Of a stretch of DNA of 6,231 bases, positions 1-6,013 are shown piece by piece (position 1 is the first letter of the stretch; every line of letters begins with the position of its first letter). Below the pieces are notes generated by a model, which worked only from the letters and a program-made list of their open reading frames with translations, was not told the DNA's origin and ran no database searches. The position numbers and the translations under genes are program-made. Source of the stretch: JAGOBX01 sp017999075 [NCBI: Candidatus Babelota bacterium] (GTDB taxonomy: Bacteria; JAGOBX01); NCBI GenBank assembly GCA_017999075.1, contig JAGOBX010000223.1, forward strand, positions 1 to 6,231, given 5' to 3'.

Positions 1-95
1 CTATAATCTTTCAATCTATAACCCTAAAGAGTTTTCTACAAAATTAAAAAACTTTCATCATTTTTAATTCGTTATATTCGTGGTTAAAATTGTTC

Positions 96-162
96 TTCGG
101 TGTCATTCAGTGTCCTCGGTGGTTAAAAATCTCTACCACTGAAAACACGGAACGACACCGAA
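96..162. repeat. Long imperfect hairpin, TTCGGTGT class, copy 1
   Basis: Arms 96-123 and 135-162 pair at 23 of 28 positions, plus one G-T wobble on the + strand, around an 11-nt loop. The outer nine pairs (TTCGGTGTC with GACACCGAA) are perfect. Each arm is made of three degenerate 10-nt words (TTCGGTGTCA, TTCAGTGTCC, TCGGTGGTTA on the left). Confidence 0.85.
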
Positions 163-186
163 AAATACAATTTACTTTTCTGCCAC

Positions 187-234
187 AAAGACACCAAGTC
201 ACTAATTTTTTTCGTGTCTTTAGCGCCTTTCGCT
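187..234. repeat. AAAGACAC hairpin followed by a small AGCG hairpin
   Basis: AAAGACAC (187-194) pairs perfectly with GTGTCTTT (214-221). Directly after it, AGCG (222-225) pairs with CGCT (231-234) across CCTTT. The words CCACAAAGACACC and GTGTCTTTAGCGCCTTTCGC resemble intergenic repeats known from many bacterial genomes. A related copy lies at 6071-6109. Confidence 0.7.
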
Positions 235-253
235 GTTAATTTATCAATTGTCT

Positions 254-322
254 AATTCGTGTGAATTAGTGAAATTCGTGTAGAAAATTCTTTGACACGA
301 ATTACACAGATTCCCACGAATT
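254..322. repeat. Long imperfect hairpin, AATTCGTGT class
   Basis: Arms 254-281 and 295-322 pair at 24 of 28 positions around a 13-nt loop. AATTCGTG at the base and AATTCGTGT next to the loop match perfectly. The arms again consist of about 10-nt degenerate words with a TTCGTG core. Confidence 0.85.
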
Positions 323-342
323 TTAAAACGCCAAAGCGTTTG

Positions 343-702
343 CTATAATATTTCAATCTTTGAATCAATAACCATAAAGGGTTTTCTCTAAAATTAAAGC
401 CGCTCGTCATTTTATTCATTTAATTCGTTTTATTCGTGGTTAAAATTCTTTTTCGGTGTCCTTCAGTGTCCTCGGTGGTTAAAAATTTTCTACCACCGAA
501 AACACCGAATTACACGGAAATTTAATTAAAAATATATTCAAACACGAATCTATCAAATCTAACGAATTTAAAATACAAAAGTATTATTTAACTGTATCCT
601 TCCGTTAAACCTGTATTCATCTGTTTAAAAAAATTTTTATACTGATTAATAAGTGATTAAACGAATTTTTACGAATTTTAAAAACGCTAAAGTGTTCTCA
701 AT
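343..702. repeat. Intergenic composite repeat unit B (diverged second copy)
   Basis: This stretch repeats the order of unit A: the CTATAAT start, a CATAAAGGGTTTTCT block, the ATTCGTGGTTAAAATT block, the TTCGGTGTC hairpin, and an end of the type ACGAATTTTAAAAACGCTAAAGTGTT. The middle part (about 521-660) differs from unit A. In place of the CAAAGACAC and TTCGTGT hairpins it has CTGTATCC, CCTGTATTCATCTG and GATTAAACGAA words, which look like decayed or alternative members of the same repeat style. No gene is visible, and 703-755 begins a third copy before the stop codon of the large gene. Confidence 0.7.
451..520. repeat. Long imperfect hairpin, TTCGGTGT class, copy 2
   Basis: Arms 451-479 and 492-520 pair at 23 of 29 positions around a 12-nt loop. 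This is the unit B counterpart of the hairpin at 96-162, and 25 consecutive bases are identical between them (462-486 and 106-130). The G-T wobble of copy 1 (TCGGTGGT with ACCACTGA) is a G-C pair here, consistent with pairing being kept. It is the first strong hairpin downstream of the large gene on the minus strand, but it is 236 nt past the stop and lacks a clear T-run, so I do not call it a terminator. Confidence 0.85.
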
Positions 703-730
703 AATTTTTAAATTTTGAAATCTAACAATA

Positions 731-747
731 ATTGTCAATTGTCAATT
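731..747. repeat. Short tandem ATTGTCA repeat after the stop codon
   Basis: ATTGTCA occurs twice in direct succession (731-737, 738-744) followed by ATT, just downstream of the minus-strand stop at 756-758. A similar word, CAATTGTCTAATT, lies at 245-257 within repeat unit A. No function is apparent. Confidence 0.5.
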
Positions 748-755
748 TATTAAAC

Positions 756-3700
756 TTATTCGCGCCATAACTGTTCATTCGCTCCTGCTACTTTTTCACG
801 CTGCGTGTACCACCAATGATATCCTTCTCCATTCAATATTTTGGATTTAAACGGCGATCCTTTTGCTTTCGGCTTATTTGAACTGTCGCGGCTGCTCCAT
901 TGAAATTCATCAAAGAGATTGATATTACCTTTATCATCCATATCAAAAACAATATCAGATGCTGAATTATTTTTAAATGTTGTTTCCCATATCCGCGAAC
1001 CGTTTTTATCATACAATACAATCTGACCATTCTTTTCAAATACGCATCTTTCCGCCTTATTTTTATCGCGAGTTGAAAAAATAGGTCCTTCGTATGTTTT
1101 AAAATAATTATTTCTCTGAAATTCAAACCGGCGCGCTGATAATTCAAGATAACCGTCATTTGTGAATGTAAACGTGAAACTTTTATTTGCATTACTTATT
1201 GATTCGCCTTTTTTCAGTTCAGAACCGCCATACATATATGAATATTGACCATTTTTCGCGTCGGCGATTGCCTTGCGTTTATTGCGGTCAAATTTTTTGA
1301 TCGGCTTGCCATTGCATACAATCTGCAGTTCGCCATATTCGTTTATTGAAGCTGTAGCGCCAGGATTATCTTCCGTTTCCGTTTCCCATGCAATCTTATT
1401 GTCAGAAGTATAGACAACAAGATTACCGTTTTTTTCCATAACGCATCTATATGCCTTTTGTATTGGAAATTCCTGAATAGATTTAAAAGTTTTCACTGTA
1501 TCATATGGCGGCGTCTGCATCTGTGATATTTCTTTTCTGTGAGTTATTAGCCAGCCCTTGTTTTTATTCTCATCATTAGAATTTGGATTCTGAGATATTG
1601 AAAAATACATTGCTTTATTTTTATCAGTTGCGTGATAAATGAATTCATTCGGTTTCAATTCCTCGCCTGATTTGAGTTCTATCCTGTCTTCTTCGGTAAG
1701 TTTTTTCACTATAGGCGCAGGAACACCGCCCCATTTGCCGTAAACTTCAATTTCCCGGATTGAGTAATTTGGACCATACATTGCTTTTGTTCCACTCATA
1801 CGGATATATCTTGCAACCACATTATTTACCGAAAATTCGCGGTTATCAGCCGTTCCTTTAGTTATTTCAGCAATATCTATCCAGTCATAGTTATTCGGTG
1901 AAACCTGAATTTTATATTGAACGCCCGGATCTACCCAGTCAATTATAATTTTGTTAACAGTTGCATTTGCTTCAAGATCAACTGTAATTGTCTGTTTATC
2001 TCCGACTTCGCTCATCCATTTTGTAGCCGGATTTCCGTCAGTTGCATTTTTGAAATAAGATGTAACAGTTCCCGCCCGCATTTGAGAAGAAGCGGAAACC
2101 GGCTTATTCAACGCGAGATTTTCAGGTTCGGATTGAGAAACAGGCGCTGATTGAGCGCTCCAAACTTCAAATTCATAAATTGCAAAACCTATTTCAGTCA
2201 ATTTCCCATTTGCATCTACTTTCTCATAAAATTTCCGCAAGCGTGTCAAGCAATTTATCTTTACATATCTGGCTTTTATTTCATTGAAAGAAATATCTTT
2301 TTTCCCTTCTTTTCCATTATATACAGCCGCAAGATCCGTCCATTTTTTATTATCAGATGAAACGGAAACTATATATTCCAAAGCTGCTTCAGGCCGCCAG
2401 TTCAATGAAACTCCATTTATCAGAATTTCTCCGCCAATATCAACTGTAATCCATTCTCCGTCATTTGGCTGGGACATCCAATAAGACGACTGATTGCCGT
2501 CATTTGCCCAAGCAGGATTTCTTTCATCATAAAAACTGCTGACAAAAATCTTTTTATTTTTTGCGATATTCGCGCCCTTCAAAGGTTGCGCTTTAGCAAA
2601 AAGTCCGTTCACTTCAAATTCGTTCAGCGCGCAGCCCCATTTGCTCATCGGTTTAACGCATAATACACGCGCGCCGATTGCGATTGTTTTATCAATTATA
2701 AATTCGCGCGAGCCTTCAAATCCGTCGGTAACTTTAACAATATCTGTCCATATAACATTATCTTTTGTAATTTGAATTTTATATTCTTTTGCCGCGTTCC
2801 AATCCCAATTTACAATAAACCTGTCAATTTCAACCGGACTTTCAAAGAAAACTGCCAGCCAGTCGTTTTCCACGCCGCTTGACACCCAATGAGTCAAAGG
2901 ATCGCCGTCAATTGCGCTTTTTGAAGAATAATCCTTTTTAGCGTTTGGATTTCTTTCTATCATACTCGCATGCGCTTCGCTATTTGATTTAACAATTCCT
3001 TTTTGTGCTTGGTTCATTGTCCGCCAATCTGATTTTACAGAAGTCATACTATTTTTTTTGTTCTCATAAAAATTGAAGACAATCTTGTTATCTTTGTCAA
3101 ATATATTCAAATCTCCGTTATCTGTAAGTTTCAGATAATTATTCGGATATGCCGGAACATTTGATTTCCAATTGCCTTCCCTGCCATTATCGTCGAATGT
3201 TGAAAATTTACCTTCTTTACTAATCATCAAAACCGGATTATCCTGAACTATAATTTCAGATGCCCAGAGCATTTTTTTGGAAGAAACCTCATAAATTTTC
3301 AATATGCCGCGGGTATTCTGAAACGGCTCAAATTCAAGCGAATATTGACCATTTTTTGAAACAAGCTTATTGCCAACTCTAAATTTTTCGCCAATAGTCA
3401 GCATATCATCCACAACAATTTGCGGAGTTAACTGCGGATTTTTATTTTCAAAAAAAGTAAATATCGCCTTCCCGTTTTTATCAAACATTTTCAGGTCGCC
3501 GCCGTTTGTCAACTGAACATAATTATTCGGATTAACAGTTGCATTGCAAATATTGGATTCTACATCAAATTTATTAAATGATGAAAATTTTCCGTCAGCT
3601 CCCATTTTCAGAGTTATACCGAGATTAAGCGTAGAATACCAGATTTCTTTATTATTCCAGTCATAAATATATAAACGGTTTACGCCGCCATTATCAGTTT

Positions 3701-5990
3701 TAAACTCAAGTTTATAATTGGCATTTTTGGAAAGCAGTTTATTCCCGATTTTAAAAATACCATTTGGCCCGAGAATATCGTCGCTTGAAGGAATCTGATT
3801 TTGTTGGATTTGATTTGAAGAAACTGATGTATTTTGAACAGGTGTTTGAGCCGCTTCACGGCTTTTAAAAAGCGCGTAGAGATTTTTGTCGAAATCTTCG
3901 TCTTTTGCGCCTTTTGATATTGCGGCATTAATTAAAGCGCGCACATCCTTGAATTTTGATATTGTTTCCGGTTTGCCGAAATCGGACTGTGGTATTGCTT
4001 TCTTACCGTCGATTATTTCAGCCATTGCCTTATTAGCCGCATTGATTTCTGTCAGCGTGCCTGAACTCTTATTTTCAAAAAAAACATAGATAGACGCGCC
4101 TGATTTATCGAACAGCCGTAAATCGCCTGCATCAGTCAATTGAAGATAATTATCCGGATTTTTCGGGGCATCGCATTTCCAATTTTCGTATCCGGTAGGA
4201 TACATGCTTGACAATTTTCCGTCTGCCCACATTTTTATTGTACCTGCTAAATTCATTTTAGAATACCAGAGTTCATTATTATTTGAATCATAGATATAAA
4301 ACCTGTTGCTTCCTCCATTATCAGTTTTGAATTCAACTCGGTATTTGCCATTTTTTGAAGTCAGTTTATCGCCGATTTTCATTGAACTATTAGGGCTAAG
4401 TATGTCCGCGCCACTCGGAATTGAAGAATTAGACGTTGACTGCTGTGAGTTTGTTTGATGATTTTGCGTCGTTTGATTTGAAGATTGTTGAATATTTTGC
4501 GTTTGAGTTTGCTGAGTGGCAGATGCAGTTGCCGCAACCTTTTGCGCCGCGCCAGGAACCGAGCCTTCAACTCCCCATAATTCAAATTCAATAATCATAG
4601 CGGAATTATTCGAAGATTGACACCCTTTGCTTATTGCTACTCGAACATAGCGGGCAATAAATTCCGTTACATTCTTATCTGTAATTGACTCTTTATTGTT
4701 TGAAACAGAATCAACATTTGTCCATTTTTTGTTATCTGAACTTTTTTGTATAACAAATTCAGGTATAACATATTCAGGATAATTGCTGTAATGTTTAATA
4801 ACATAATGCCATATTGTGTGTTCTTTTTCCAAGTCAACAGTCAATATTTTATCATTGTCGTTTGTGAACCAGAAAGTCGTAGCGCTGCCGTCAATAGCGC
4901 GTGCGCCGTTATACGAAACTCCTGCGCTTCCGCTTTCAATATATTTTTTATTAAGCGCCACATTTTTTAACTCTAATGTCTGACTTACGGGAGGAGTTTG
5001 ATCCTGCTGCTGCGCTGCTCCTGTATTTTCAACGCCATAAACTTCAAAATCAAGAATAACTCCTATTGAGTTTGAGTTCTGCATTCCTTTAATTATTGCT
5101 ATCTGTACATAGCGCGCAGTAAATTCATCTACTGATTTATCGGTTTTATCAGCACTGTTATTTCTAACCGAATCCACTACTGTCCAAGTTTTATTATCCG
5201 AACTTTTTAAAATATCAAAATCTGAAGTTCTATAAGAAACCGTTAAATGATGTTTGACAACATAACGCGAAATGCGGTATTCTTTCCCTAAATCTACGGT
5301 TAAATTTTTTTCATTATCGTTGGTGTACCAAAAAGTCAGAGCATTACCGTCCAACGCTTTTTCGCCGTTGTAATAAGATGCAACACTGCCGCTTTCAACA
5401 TATTTTTTATTTAATGCAACATTCGTCGGCGGTTGGGTTTGCTCTGATGACCCTGAAGCCGACCGAACGCCGCGGCCTGTTGATCTTGCATCCCTTGATC
5501 TGCCGGTTGAAGTTCTATCAGTCGATTTTACTTTACGGCTTCTTACTCCCCGCGCTGAACCGCTTTCTGAAGTTTCTTTGTTTTCGGTCTGCGAATTTGC
5601 TTTTTCAAGCGCAGCTTGTTTTTCAAGCGTTTTCATCAATGATTCAAGATTATTCGGGTCAATCTCCGCAGATGTCTGACCGCCAGCGCTTCTAACTCCC
5701 CGGCCCCTGCCAGCCGAACGCACACTGCGCTGCGAATTCTCATCGGAAGATTTTGATTCTTTTTTTTCTTCTTCAGTCATTAGTTTTAACAGTTCATCCG
5801 GCGTCAATATTTTTTCTTTGCTGACTTCATCAGCTGATTTTTCAACATTTTTATCCGCGCTTCTTACGCTTCTTGACCGTGATGAGTTTCTAACTCCGCG
5901 TTCATTGTTCGCGAATAATTCGATTTCCCAAAACAATACAAACACAAATAACACAAAACACATTCTTGAAAAATTTTTAAAATTTTTCAT
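756..5990 (-). CDS. Large secreted modular protein with five F5/8 type C domains and five bulb-lectin-like modules
   Basis: The 1744-residue product probably acts outside the cell as a ligand-binding or adhesive protein; no enzyme motif is visible. Seen in order: a signal peptide (1-27: basic KNFKNFSR start, hydrophobic FVLFVFVLF core, likely cleavage after LFA-27); an Arg-rich repeat region (31-180); F5/8 type C domains (188-321 and 341-475); a Gln/Thr/Ser linker (479-525); three bulb-lectin-like modules (527-641, 736-850, 860-979), the first two separated by a helical segment (642-715); three more F5/8 type C domains (985-1130, 1138-1280, 1288-1420); two diverged lectin-like modules (1429-1575, 1580-1705); and a Trp-rich tail. 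Start: ATG at 5990 has GGAGGG 7 nt upstream and gives a complete signal peptide, while Met10 would remove its basic end. Stop is TAA. There is no lipobox, LPXTG, C-terminal membrane helix or recognisable type IX or PEP-CTERM sorting tail. It stands alone, with no neighbour in the window. Gene reality is near certain; the binding function is inferred from domain type. Confidence 0.97.
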   Translation of the reverse strand: MKNFKNFSRMCFVLFVFVLFWEIELFANNERGVRNSSRSRSVRSADKNVEKSADEVSKEKILTPDELLKLMTEEEKKESKSSDENSQRSVRSAGRGRGVRSAGGQTSAEIDPNNLESLMKTLEKQAALEKANSQTENKETSESGSARGVRSRKVKSTDRTSTGRSRDARSTGRGVRSASGSSEQTQPPTNVALNKKYVESGSVASYYNGEKALDGNALTFWYTNDNEKNLTVDLGKEYRISRYVVKHHLTVSYRTSDFDILKSSDNKTWTVVDSVRNNSADKTDKSVDEFTARYVQIAIIKGMQNSNSIGVILDFEVYGVENTGAAQQQDQTPPVSQTLELKNVALNKKYIESGSAGVSYNGARAIDGSATTFWFTNDNDKILTVDLEKEHTIWHYVIKHYSNYPEYVIPEFVIQKSSDNKKWTNVDSVSNNKESITDKNVTEFIARYVRVAISKGCQSSNNSAMIIEFELWGVEGSVPGAAQKVAATASATQQTQTQNIQQSSNQTTQNHQTNSQQSTSNSSIPSGADILSPNSSMKIGDKLTSKNGKYRVEFKTDNGGSNRFYIYDSNNNELWYSKMNLAGTIKMWADGKLSSMYPTGYENWKCDAPKNPDNYLQLTDAGDLRLFDKSGASIYVFFENKSSGTLTEINAANKAMAEIIDGKKAIPQSDFGKPETISKFKDVRALINAAISKGAKDEDFDKNLYALFKSREAAQTPVQNTSVSSNQIQQNQIPSSDDILGPNGIFKIGNKLLSKNANYKLEFKTDNGGVNRLYIYDWNNKEIWYSTLNLGITLKMGADGKFSSFNKFDVESNICNATVNPNNYVQLTNGGDLKMFDKNGKAIFTFFENKNPQLTPQIVVDDMLTIGEKFRVGNKLVSKNGQYSLEFEPFQNTRGILKIYEVSSKKMLWASEIIVQDNPVLMISKEGKFSTFDDNGREGNWKSNVPAYPNNYLKLTDNGDLNIFDKDNKIVFNFYENKKNSMTSVKSDWRTMNQAQKGIVKSNSEAHASMIERNPNAKKDYSSKSAIDGDPLTHWVSSGVENDWLAVFFESPVEIDRFIVNWDWNAAKEYKIQITKDNVIWTDIVKVTDGFEGSREFIIDKTIAIGARVLCVKPMSKWGCALNEFEVNGLFAKAQPLKGANIAKNKKIFVSSFYDERNPAWANDGNQSSYWMSQPNDGEWITVDIGGEILINGVSLNWRPEAALEYIVSVSSDNKKWTDLAAVYNGKEGKKDISFNEIKARYVKINCLTRLRKFYEKVDANGKLTEIGFAIYEFEVWSAQSAPVSQSEPENLALNKPVSASSQMRAGTVTSYFKNATDGNPATKWMSEVGDKQTITVDLEANATVNKIIIDWVDPGVQYKIQVSPNNYDWIDIAEITKGTADNREFSVNNVVARYIRMSGTKAMYGPNYSIREIEVYGKWGGVPAPIVKKLTEEDRIELKSGEELKPNEFIYHATDKNKAMYFSISQNPNSNDENKNKGWLITHRKEISQMQTPPYDTVKTFKSIQEFPIQKAYRCVMEKNGNLVVYTSDNKIAWETETEDNPGATASINEYGELQIVCNGKPIKKFDRNKRKAIADAKNGQYSYMYGGSELKKGESISNANKSFTFTFTNDGYLELSARRFEFQRNNYFKTYEGPIFSTRDKNKAERCVFEKNGQIVLYDKNGSRIWETTFKNNSASDIVFDMDDKGNINLFDEFQWSSRDSSNKPKAKGSPFKSKILNGEGYHWWYTQREKVAGANEQLWRE
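876..1706 (-). repeat. Two diverged C-terminal bulb-lectin-like modules
   Basis: Residues 1429-1575 and 1580-1705 repeat one pattern: an ELK-x-x-E start, a central RCV-[MF]-EKNG-[NQ]-[LI]-V-[VL]-Y strand, then a W-ET turn and an [EG]-[EN]-[LI]-x-[IL] strand. The segments EKNGNLVVY (1519-1527) and EKNGQIVLY (1652-1660) line up with the bulb-lectin mannose motif Q-x-D-x-N-x-V-x-Y. Val and Tyr are kept in both and Asn only in the first; the leading Gln and Asp are Glu and Asn. Equivalent Cys sit at 1516 and 1649. The remaining C-terminus (1706-1744) is short, basic and aromatic (GYHWWY near 1723, then LWRE) and matches no sorting signal I know. Assignment to the lectin fold is less secure than for the three central modules. 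Confidence 0.6.
1731..3038 (-). repeat. Three consecutive F5/8 type C domains
   Basis: These are residues 985-1130, 1138-1280 and 1288-1420. Each keeps the DG-x(3)-[TS]-x-W signature (D1028/W1035, D1164/W1171, D1318/W1325), a middle strand of the type Y-[KI]-[IV]-[QS]-[IV]-[ST] followed by a W-x-D segment, and a closing [EY]-[FI]-E-V strand. The fifth (ENLALNKPVSASS, ARYIR) is the most canonical. The third is the most diverged: ARYV is replaced by ARVLCV, and it holds two Cys, at 1111 and 1120, that could form a disulfide. The fourth carries an extra charged segment near 1250-1265 before its last strand. They differ enough from each other and from the N-terminal pair to be older duplications or separate acquisitions. 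A ligand-binding role outside the cell is inferred from the family. Confidence 0.87.
3054..4412 (-). repeat. Three bulb-lectin-like (B-lectin, beta-prism II) modules with a helical insert
   Basis: Residues 527-641, 736-850 and 860-979 share one pattern: a D-[IM]-L start, then [KR]-[IV]-G-[DN]-KL-x-SKN-x-x-Y-x-[LV]-EF, a [FLIK]-x-IY strand, an [IL]-W-[YA]-S turn, then N-[NY]-Y-[LV]-[QK]-LT-[DN]-x-GDL-x-[LMI]-FDK, closing on F-[FY]-ENK. The L-x-S-x-NG-Y-x-L opening and repeated GDL-x-x-FD strands fit the bulb-type lectin fold. The family's mannose motif Q-x-D-x-N-x-V-x-Y is not intact: the corresponding strands read T-D-x-G-D-L-x-x-F, so mannose binding should not be assumed. Modules 1 and 2 are closest, sharing EFKTDNGG and a Cys at 606 and 815. 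A charged, probably helical segment (642-715) with no recognised homology separates modules 1 and 2. Family assignment is by motif reading only. Confidence 0.72.
4416..4556 (-). repeat. Low-complexity Gln/Thr/Ser/Asn linker
   Basis: Residues 479-525 start with an Ala-rich stretch and become almost entirely Gln, Thr, Ser and Asn (QQTQTQ, QQSSNQTTQNHQ, QQSTSNSS). They separate the F5/8 type C pair from the first lectin-like module. This is a typical flexible interdomain linker of secreted bacterial proteins and has no predicted fold. Confidence 0.85.
4566..5429 (-). repeat. Tandem pair of closely related F5/8 type C (discoidin-like) domains
   Basis: These are residues 188-321 and 341-475. Both open with NVALNKKY, carry the family-typical DG-x(3)-T-x-W segment (D214/G215/W221 and D367/G368/W374), continue with LTVDL, SSDNK-x-WT and ARYV, and close with a [DE]FE-[VL]-[YW]-GVE strand. 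This is the canonical F5/8 type C jellyroll layout. The two copies are much more alike than the three later domains, sharing ESGS, the FW-x-TNDN block and VDSV-x-NN, and their DNA is also visibly similar. A fairly recent tandem duplication is the simplest reading. A 19-residue Gln/Pro-rich linker separates them. In the family such domains bind carbohydrate or, in some cases, lipid head groups; the ligand here cannot be read from sequence. Confidence 0.9.
5451..5900 (-). repeat. N-terminal Arg-rich composite repeat: RGVRSA-type motifs and PxxLxxLM helices
   Basis: Residues 31-180 follow the signal peptide and contain seven copies of a six-residue motif, R-[GSD]-[VA]-R-[SN]-x, at 31-36, 40-45, 88-93, 97-102, 147-152, 166-171 and 173-178. 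Between the clusters lie two short predicted helices that resemble each other: TPDELLKLMTEEEK (63-76) and DPNNLESLMKTLEK (111-124), sharing P-x-x-L-x-x-L-M and a later E-K. Each helix is followed by a polar Ser/Glu/Asn linker and then RGVRS motifs, so the region reads as a roughly twofold composite repeat. Several copies share the codons GGAGTTAGAAGC for GVRS with small changes, whereas the copy at 173-178 is coded differently (GGCGTTCGGTCG). I do not recognise this as a named domain. It is likely disordered and strongly basic at the motifs. Possible roles are binding an anionic surface or serving as sites for trypsin-like processing; both are guesses. Confidence 0.85.
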
Positions 5991-5997
5991 AACAAAA

Positions 5998-6003
5998 CCC
6001 TCC
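5998..6003 (-). promoter_or_regulatory. Shine-Dalgarno site of the large gene
   Basis: The minus strand reads GGAGGG followed by 7 nt (TTTTGTT) and then ATG at 5990. This is a near-ideal ribosome binding site. It fixes the start at 5990 and supports a lineage that uses canonical Shine-Dalgarno initiation. Confidence 0.9.
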
Positions 6004-6013
6004 GAAAAATAAA

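Larger units (their letters stand above)
1..342. repeat. Intergenic composite repeat unit A
   Basis: This non-coding stretch has frequent stops in all frames. It runs from CTATAATCTTTCAATCT to AACGCCAAAGCGTTTG and restarts at 343 with CTATAATATTTCAATCTT. It contains four separate hairpins in order: 96-162, 187-221, 254-322 and 326-341. Identical blocks are shared with unit B at 76-91/432-447 and 106-130/462-486. The left end may extend beyond the window. No transposase or gene is present, so this is an interspersed, possibly mobilisable or structural intergenic repeat of unknown function. Confidence 0.8.

Noticed and set aside
1-702. Insertion sequence or classical MITE
   Set aside because: There is no transposase, no terminal inverted repeat bounding the whole unit and no visible target-site duplication. 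A MITE origin remains possible but cannot be supported here.
1-755. CRISPR array from repeated TTCGTGT and TTCGGTGT words
   Set aside because: The words are about 10 nt apart, imperfect and arranged as inverted arms. There are no regular direct repeats with 30-40 nt spacers and no cas gene.
451-755. Rho-independent terminator of the large gene
   Set aside because: No GC-rich hairpin with a T-run follows the stop on the minus strand. The nearest strong hairpin (451-520) is 236 nt away, belongs to the repeat family and lacks a clear T-tract.
833-1192. 119-codon open frame on the minus strand
   Set aside because: It lies wholly inside the large gene in another frame, has no Shine-Dalgarno or family resemblance, and is Lys/Arg/Ile-rich as expected of an out-of-frame reading.
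1917-2484. Short plus-strand open frames opposite the F5/8 type C domains
   Set aside because: They are antisense shadows rich in Phe, Ile, Cys and Ser with no start signal; the minus-strand reading has clear domain content.
5378-5695. 105-codon open frame on the plus strand
   Set aside because: It is antisense to the RGVRS region and first F5/8 domain of the large gene. No recognisable protein features or ribosome site support it.
5910-5990. Lipoprotein signal using Cys11
   Set aside because: Cys11 lies before the hydrophobic core and has no L-x-x-C lipobox; the sequence fits a signal peptidase I site after LFA-27.
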